Of a stretch of DNA of 64,000 nucleotides, positions 51,401 through 59,718 are shown piece by piece; positions within the stretch are counted from its first letter, which is position 1, and each line of letters begins with the position of its first letter. The position numbers were made by a program, and so were the translations under genes. The notes beneath the pieces were generated by a model. That model was not told the DNA's origin and searched no databases. It worked only from the letters and a program-made list of their open reading frames with translations. The stretch covers positions 26,183,879 through 26,247,878 of the forward strand of contig CM017572.1 of the NCBI GenBank assembly GCA_007844125.1, read 5' to 3'. This stretch comes from Sinonovacula constricta. Lineage: Eukaryota > Mollusca > Bivalvia > Cardiida > Solecurtidae.

Positions 51401-54400
51401 AGATAAAATAATGACTACACCTCAAGTCGTAAACTTTTATTTCGATGACAGATTTACTGAATCCAGACTTTTAATCCAATAATAATGTTGTTTTCATGAC
51501 AAAGACAAATACGCCATTAGAGAAAAGTCTAAAATAGCTGAGAATTCATTATAACAAGTTACGCTAATGGAACAAAAGACCGGATTTCATTAAATAAATG
51601 ACTTAAAGAAGATTCGTAATTAACATATGTTATGATTGATTTCCAGTGATAATAAATTAATGATAATAGGTTATTGAATTTTTGTTGAATTATGTTGCAA
51701 TGTATGTGATTGAAGACGTTTTTAGTTGAATTCTGTGGATGAAACACTTCAGTTATTAAAATTGCCAATGAAAGTTAAAAACAGTTTCCTTTACTGACTC
51801 CTCCCCCTAAACATTTTAACGTTCTAAAGATGAGTGTGTTTTTTTATTATTATTTGAAACAATGAATAAGTGACTGATATAAAACATAAAAGAAAAGAAC
51901 GCAAAACAGACTAGCATTTAAACATTTCGCCCCCCTTCTTTCACATGTCACTTTTATGCTAACGACCTTTATTAATAGACGGTATTCAAAACACTACCAT
52001 GTGGCTCCCGTGGCCGAGCGGCCGTCGCCTCACCGCGTGGATTCGATCCCGGTCGAGGGGAAACTTTCATGCGAGGAGATTTGTAAGCTAACCTGTTATG
52101 TGCCTGTGGTTTTACCCAGGCATACATTTGAGATCTACCTTAACCAATAATAAGATGGATGCCGCCAATATAGCCACAATTGTGTCGGTGCGATGTAACA
52201 AACAACAACAAAACGACAACACTATTTCTAACAAATTACTTCATTTTGCTTACGTCGATTTGCTCTATTCCGCATTTCAGCACGACTATTAATTTAAGAA
52301 AACATCAGCATTTGGATAACTACGTGGCATGGAAATCTTGTTAAATCCCAACCTTGTTTCCAGTGTTTCCCGCAGAACAAGCAGCAACATTGCCCGTCTT
52401 TTTGATATTTCATTACAGGCTGCACATGAAAGGGATGAAAATTGAAGATTTTAATTACACCAACAAAGAGATTACAGAGGAAATCTACTCGGCCATGAAC
52501 TCAACAAGTTTTCTCGGTGTATCTGTGAGTAGTGTGATAGTGTGAGCATTTATTGATTACCCCAGAGCATAGGCTTATGGATAGCTCTTGATATTTTGTT
52601 GACTCATTTGGTAAATATCAAATAAGCTCTTGAACCAAATATGCCTGTATATCTTACCGAGTATAAAATATAATGCGTTAATAAAGGCGTATAGTATAAA
52701 TGATACTGTGTTAATTTAATAAAAGCTGGATTTTAGCGGAATGCTTGCTTGCCGAAAACACGGGTAAATCAGCTAAAGGAACTCTCTATTTAAATCTTGG
52801 TTTCCTTTTACGGTAGTCAACCCTATGGAGTGATGTGCAAGAAAGATACTGCGCTTTGAATAGTTTGATAAATGAACGTACATTTGCGCCTCCTTGAACT
52901 CGATCTAAACCATGACGTGTTTGCATCCGTCAAGGTTTTCGGCACGAACGATTAATTAACCCAGCACAAATCTCCTTACCTAATACTGTTTAATTTGTCC
53001 TATAGATTCGTTTAGCGTTTTCTGTGTGTGTTTCTATGGGCAAATAAATCATATACATATAGCAGACTAAGTCCAGTCTACATTTTCTCCTTCAGGATGA
53101 ACATAACGTTCATAGTCGCTGACTGTGATATTTTGTTTCAGGGGAACGTTGCATTCTCTTCACAGGGAGATAGGATTGCATTAACACAAATCGAGCAGAT
53201 GATTAGTAAGATTTAGTTTCATTTATTACCATATACTGAATCAAGTTACATTTTATCTCATAACGGTTTGCAATTAGTGGTAATTTTAACCAATTTTCCA
53301 AATTAAATCACAGTAAGTGACAATAGAGACCATTGTTGAACAGCCTTAATACAGCATTATAGTTCTGTCTATGGAGTTTCTGATAGGTTCGAATGATTAT
53401 TAAGATGCGTATGAAGAAGTATTGCACCAATTTAAAAGCATGTAACCACATTTTTCTGGAGCAAACATTTATAAAACGCACAGTGTGTGATGTCCTAAAT
53501 GTTTAATTGCCTTTCCCCACAGTTTAACTAAATCTGCCATGTATGTTGAAAATGTCGTTGGTTCGGTATACTTGTATTTTAAAATCAGCTACAACAATCA
53601 AATGTTTTTGTATTGTGATTTAGATTTATTTTTTTGTAGATGATACATTTGATGAAAAAAAGTAAAGAAAAAAGTAACACAGCATCCCATTTTTATGAAA
53701 GTGATTTCTACATGTCATATTTCTGTTATGACATTTTTTTAAATTGTGCTATGCACTCTGCGTTCATACAATTATTATTAAGGGTTTAATTACGTTTACC
53801 ATGTACATGTGGTTAATTAATAATTAAACAACGTATGAAATTCATGATTCTGTTGACAGACGGCACCTACTACACATTGGGTTACTACGACCAGGAGAGT
53901 GACAATCTTACCTGGCTCAACACGGAGAGATGGGCAGGTGGGTGCCAAACATGATAACTATACCAAACATTATACGAGCAATTCTGCTGTCATGCAATAT
54001 TATTATTAATGAACACAGATTGTACTTGTTTGAATACATTATTATCATTTTTTTCTCGGTAATAGTCGTAAAGTGACTTCTCACTCTTAGTGAAACATAT
54101 GTTTAATGCAGATATAGAAAGTTATCTTTCCGTCATCTTTTCAGGTGGTAAGATCCCACCTGACCGGACAAAGCAGATGCCCATACTGCGGATGGTTTCG
54201 CTCGGGCTGTTTCTCTCCATGTGTAGTCTAGCAACAGTCGGTATCCTGGCGGGCATTGGATGTCTTATCTTCAACATCATCAATAACAACAGAAGGTTCT
54301 CTTTTTGTTTTTCTTTTTTGTTTCAGAAATACATTGAAACGTCACAAAGATTGTGATTATACAATTGTCCGCGTAAAACCATGAGTCAGCTGGTAGACTT

Positions 54401-57400
54401 TCTCACATTACGTCCTGCACCCTGAACGGGAATCGAACCCGGTGAGAGGCGAGCAGTCACAAGAGCTATAAGTTTTGTAGTTTTGATTATGCGTCAAAAC
54501 TAAATCCACAGACTTCGGATGGTGTTTACGTTTTCCACAAGCTCTGATTTTGGATAAAGCAGACAGTCAGCAAAAGTGTATCGAGGCCAAAATCATCAAC
54601 ATTTGATTACTTTGGATTTCAGCGATTGGTTTTAACTGTTTATTCGAAAGCAACGTCTTTGATTGACTTAATTTCATCCTTATCAATGATTTATCTACAA
54701 ATGAATAAATACTTGAATCACTTACATGGTTTGTAGGACATATGAAAACACCTCATTCGATTTCATACTTACCATCTACGAAAACATGCGATATTAAGTG
54801 TTATCAATTTGCATCACAAAACAGCAATGCCGTTACTTCCTCGAAAGCTTTCACCAGGTTGTCATACTGTTGTCAACCAACTTGAAACGGCTTTCAATCA
54901 GTGACTGCCTCATACGGCGACCTGTTATTGTTGGCTGATTAGAATTTGAATGGTGTCTACTATTGATTTTTGTTCCTTCAAGTCACAACTAAGACTACAA
55001 ACTACGTCTGTCAGATCGCGCAAAGATACCACTGGAAGGGATGGGATGGCTAACGTATCGATAACATTGCCGACCCAAGATTGACGTTGATATATTTGTA
55101 ATTTTGCTGCCGCTTCTATAGAAGCAATAACATACTGCTGCCACCAACGATTACTTATAAGACGGTACATCAATACTTTGACAGCTGTATTGTTGGTCTT
55201 TCGAGGTGTGTTCTGCAAACTTTTAACAATATATAAGAAACTTAAAACTATCTGCAAAGATAAATATTGCTGAATAAGGCTTCCAATCTTGAAATTAATT
55301 AAGAGGCAACTAAACTTAAAATTGTGACAATTGTGTATACAAAACTAGTTAAACGTACTCAAGTTATGTTAATATTATTTCATTTTCAGGAGTGTCGAAC
55401 ATTGTAAAACATTTAAACGGTTCCCTCCATTTTTGGATGTTGATGGTTTCTATTTTAGATGCATCGCATATTCCGCCCCTAGTGTCAATAGTATAGTGGT
55501 GTTGGGATGCATTCTCTGTCTTATATCAGTATTTCTGCTGGGCCTGGACGGAAGGTTCATCTCCGAGGAGATATATCCTCAAATATGCCAGGTAGGAATG
55601 TTTTATGGTAATGTATGGTAACCACGCCGTCAAGCAATATTTCAAATTATATCAACACTGTTCATATATCTGTTTATTTAACTGCAGATTGATGAAAGTG
55701 TGAATGCTTAAGTTACTCAAGAGACCACCAGATATTTTACCTATTGTTGCAGCTATAAATCGAAAGCAACAATAAATATCACAAGTGCGAACCTTTGTCT
55801 TAGCTGTATGTTACCAAAATTGAAATCTACATTGTTTCTAAACCCTATTAATGCAATCAAGTCAACCTCCGGTTGCAACATGTCAATGTTATATAGTATA
55901 TACCACTAATTAATACGAAGCTTTTACTCTTAAACAGCTTTCCACTTTATGTGTACAATCTGTACAAGGAGAATGGTTTAGTTGTATATCAAATACACAG
56001 TACAGAATTTAAATCACAAAATATGAGGTGATGTATAACAGTAGGATGTGTAGTTCACCCGCAAAGATATTTATCTTACCTAAGACCAAAACCGAAAACG
56101 GTACTAATTTATAATAAATAACATCTTAAATATGTAGCCGAAATTAGGTACTTAACTGGGAGCCCACTTTCGCTGCATTTGACATATTACCTTTTTGTTT
56201 TGGACAACATGGCCGGGTTACGATAAAATCTGGATAGATGTGCTCAACTTATTTAAACCAGTTACAATGAATGATTGAATGAAATGTCTATATTGATTCA
56301 CTGTGAAATAACACACGTTTAATTGTTGATATGGGATTTTTGTTTAATTGATTTAAGTATTATTATTCCCTAATGACATAGACACTGAGCGAAAATGATT
56401 GCTTTATGTAGAAAGCTGGAATGGCAATAGAAGAGCAGTAATGCAATGTTAAGAATGGCAATCTGATATTCTAAAGGAATATTTTCTATAACTAGTCGTA
56501 GTTTGTAAATATTGAAATATCGGGAAGAAACGTAACGGCAAACATGTGCTGTTTGTCCTTAATTACTACAACGATGGTAGGCGATTTAAACCTTGACTCG
56601 CCGGAAGACACTGAATATTGTGCATTAGCACAAAACTTTCAAGCATTGCAGTTTATATGCTGTTATATTATTACTAACGTTAATGCGTAAATGATAATTA
56701 TATTATTGTAGCATCAAGGTAACTCATATGAATATATAGGCAACAGGTTAGGAATTCGGCTTTATGAAAAACGGCCTGTTAACTTATTGTTAATTGAAAC
56801 AAACAAAGATATGTCTACATATTCAAGGCAAGAATCACCAGAGCTTTATTACTGTAGATAACACTTAGGAGAGTGTGCTACATAGAGAAACGGTAGCTGT
56901 ATTGAAACAGGTTATCACATTATGTTTAAATATACACGAAAGGGAAATAAAGATAAATTAATTATTTAAGATGCCTTTTTGGCATTTTCGTTGTACGCTT
57001 TTTTAACACTGCAAAAGCCATTAAAATACTAAACATAAATCGTTTAACAATTCCAATGGCCTAAATATACAGTGTGATACATTCTAAGGTTCACGTGGCA
57101 CTTTTACATCACTTGCAAGTACTTAACAATGCATTTTACTTTAATGAATTATTGACAAAGAAGCGTCTTCATTTCTTTATGTTTCTAACTCCTTTAAAAT
57201 TACCCCTTTACTTATTCCAGATGCGTGCTTGGACCCTTTCCCTGGGCTTTTCACTGGGTTATGGTGGAATGTTTTCCAAAGTTTGGACCGTTCACAGACT
57301 AAGCACAGCTAGACAGAAGGACAAGAAAGTGTATATAAATGTAAGGCATAGGTCCAAAACTATTCAGCTTTGAACTAAAGTTTGATAACTAACAGAATCA

Positions 57401-59584
57401 TACACATTACATAAACTTAAAACTTGTATTATAGCCTATATGAGCCTTATGGCTTGTGCTAAATTTTCTATACAGGATTATTTCATGGAATTTATTACGT
57501 TTTAGACTTGACACTGTTGACATTTCCATCCTAAAATAGAACCAATATATCGAAGAGGAATTAGTCATTAGTAATGTAGCATAATGTCTAATATTGTAAT
57601 GCAAATCATTGGGCCATTAGAAAAATAAAGATAAAAAGTTTTATATAATAAGGACTTAATGTTTGTCACAAATTGTGCAAGTTTGTCGTTGTTTACTGTG
57701 GTGGTAAATCACGTACTGCTTTATTTAAAAGTAGCACTCCCATTGCGTGGTACAGATAGGCATACGTATTATTGTGCTTGCAATGGAAACTTAAGGAAAT
57801 GGTTAACAAAACTTCACGTAAATCTACATGCGTAATTCAGATTATTCATGGCTCGTAGAAATTTCTTTATTGAATATGTTGCTCTCGCATTCTTTTTTTT
57901 TTTTCAATAAGCCACTTCCCGAGGTTACAACTCGATTTAAATCTATTCACTCAGAATCCAGATATGTCTCCCTTCGTACAACAGTCTCCTTTTTCATAAC
58001 ATAAAATAAAGTATATATATGTACAAACGATAAATTACTGTTAGCTTCTGTTCTACAAATGTGTTGTTGTTTTAGGTTTTCAAGTAACTACTCATATGTT
58101 TGTCTGTGTGTTTGTATCGAACAATCAAAATATTCAGAAAATATATGAAATATCTTCTATAATTTATCTTAATTTTGTCGCTTAATTGTGCATACTTACT
58201 GTTTTCGCGATGGTGCCATCTCATCATATGTATGGGAACGAATATGTATTGGGTATTTATGGTTTTCTACAAAAGTGGTATCGGGCAATTTGCCAATATC
58301 TAATACAGGTTACAACATAATGTGTTGCTGAGTTTGGGCATAATTATTGCATAAACTCATACCTAAGTTTAAGTGAAAACACCACCCCATGTTCAAACCT
58401 TGTTAAACAGTAAAAGTCGTGAAATCAATAGCTTTAAACGTTCTTTCTTCCCAAATGAATAAATATGCACAATTGGGATGTCAGCTAAAATGGATGTCGA
58501 TTTCAGACCTGACTATGCGGATTATGATTTATGGAGATGTGATATGTGAATGGTTTTAGTTTAAAAATATATTGTAGGTAACTTTGCAGAGTGGCTCGGA
58601 TAGGATATACGTTTTGTAATAAGAAAGGTGATATGCTTTGCACATCGTGTTCGAAACAGCCACCATTTTAGAAAGTTACATGTAATAAGTTGAAGTGGTT
58701 GTGTTACACAAGAGTAGCATAAGATTTTATCTTTTATTTCCAGAAATCTATCAACAGTTTTGAACTTTACTTAGTAATCGTGGTCATAGTGGTCATAGAT
58801 CTTGTCATCCTGTCCACGTGGCAGTTTATTGACCCCATGTTCAGGGATACCGAGGACTTTGACCTGGAGCCGTCACCAGCTACAGATCAGGACATTATGT
58901 TGAAACCTTTTCTGGAGCACTGCAACTCACAGCACAACTCCATATGGCTAGGTAACTATAAAAGCCCAACAACATATGGTTAGCTAAGGATTATAATACA
59001 TCTTCATATCGCAAGATAACTATTAAAGCACATATTCCAATGTCTAGGTCTCATCTCAATTTGAATCGGTAACTATAATAACGCAATTCCATATGATTAG
59101 ATCACAATTGCACGTACAGCAATACTTTAAATCTTAATAAGTGTAACACCGCATCTGCATATGGCGAGGTAACTATCACAACGCAACTGCATTATCACTA
59201 GGAAACTATCACAACGTAGCTACATATGGTTAGGTCACTATCACACCGCAACTCCACATATCTAGTTTGCTGTTACAGCGCAAATCTATATAACTAGGTA
59301 ATTGCTCACATGGCAGGTTAAATATATCAATACATTCTTAGATAGAATAATGCATATAAAAGGCTTAACAGCATTGTATAATATATACATTATATTGTCA
59401 TGTAAGTATGGTAGGCATGAGACTCCAAATCACATTGCTATTTCTTGTTAGGAAAATATATAAATGTGTTGCAAAAGCGCATTTTAGACTTTTTGTTTTG
59501 AAACTTGCAACGTTATCTTAAGCTTTAAACTTGTTTTAATAAAAATGTACATTGTTTACGCTTTATGTTTTCAGATTTATTTTA

Positions 59585-59628
<44 letters not shown>

Positions 59629-59672
59629 CATAATTATGATTATGATTTTTATTTTTATTATTATTATTATTA

Positions 59673-59718
<46 letters not shown>

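Noticed and set aside
52001..52065. Possible functional tRNA gene in the GABBR1 intron
   Set aside because: Head resembles tRNA-Ser/Leu but lacks a full cloverleaf and continues into a SINE body.
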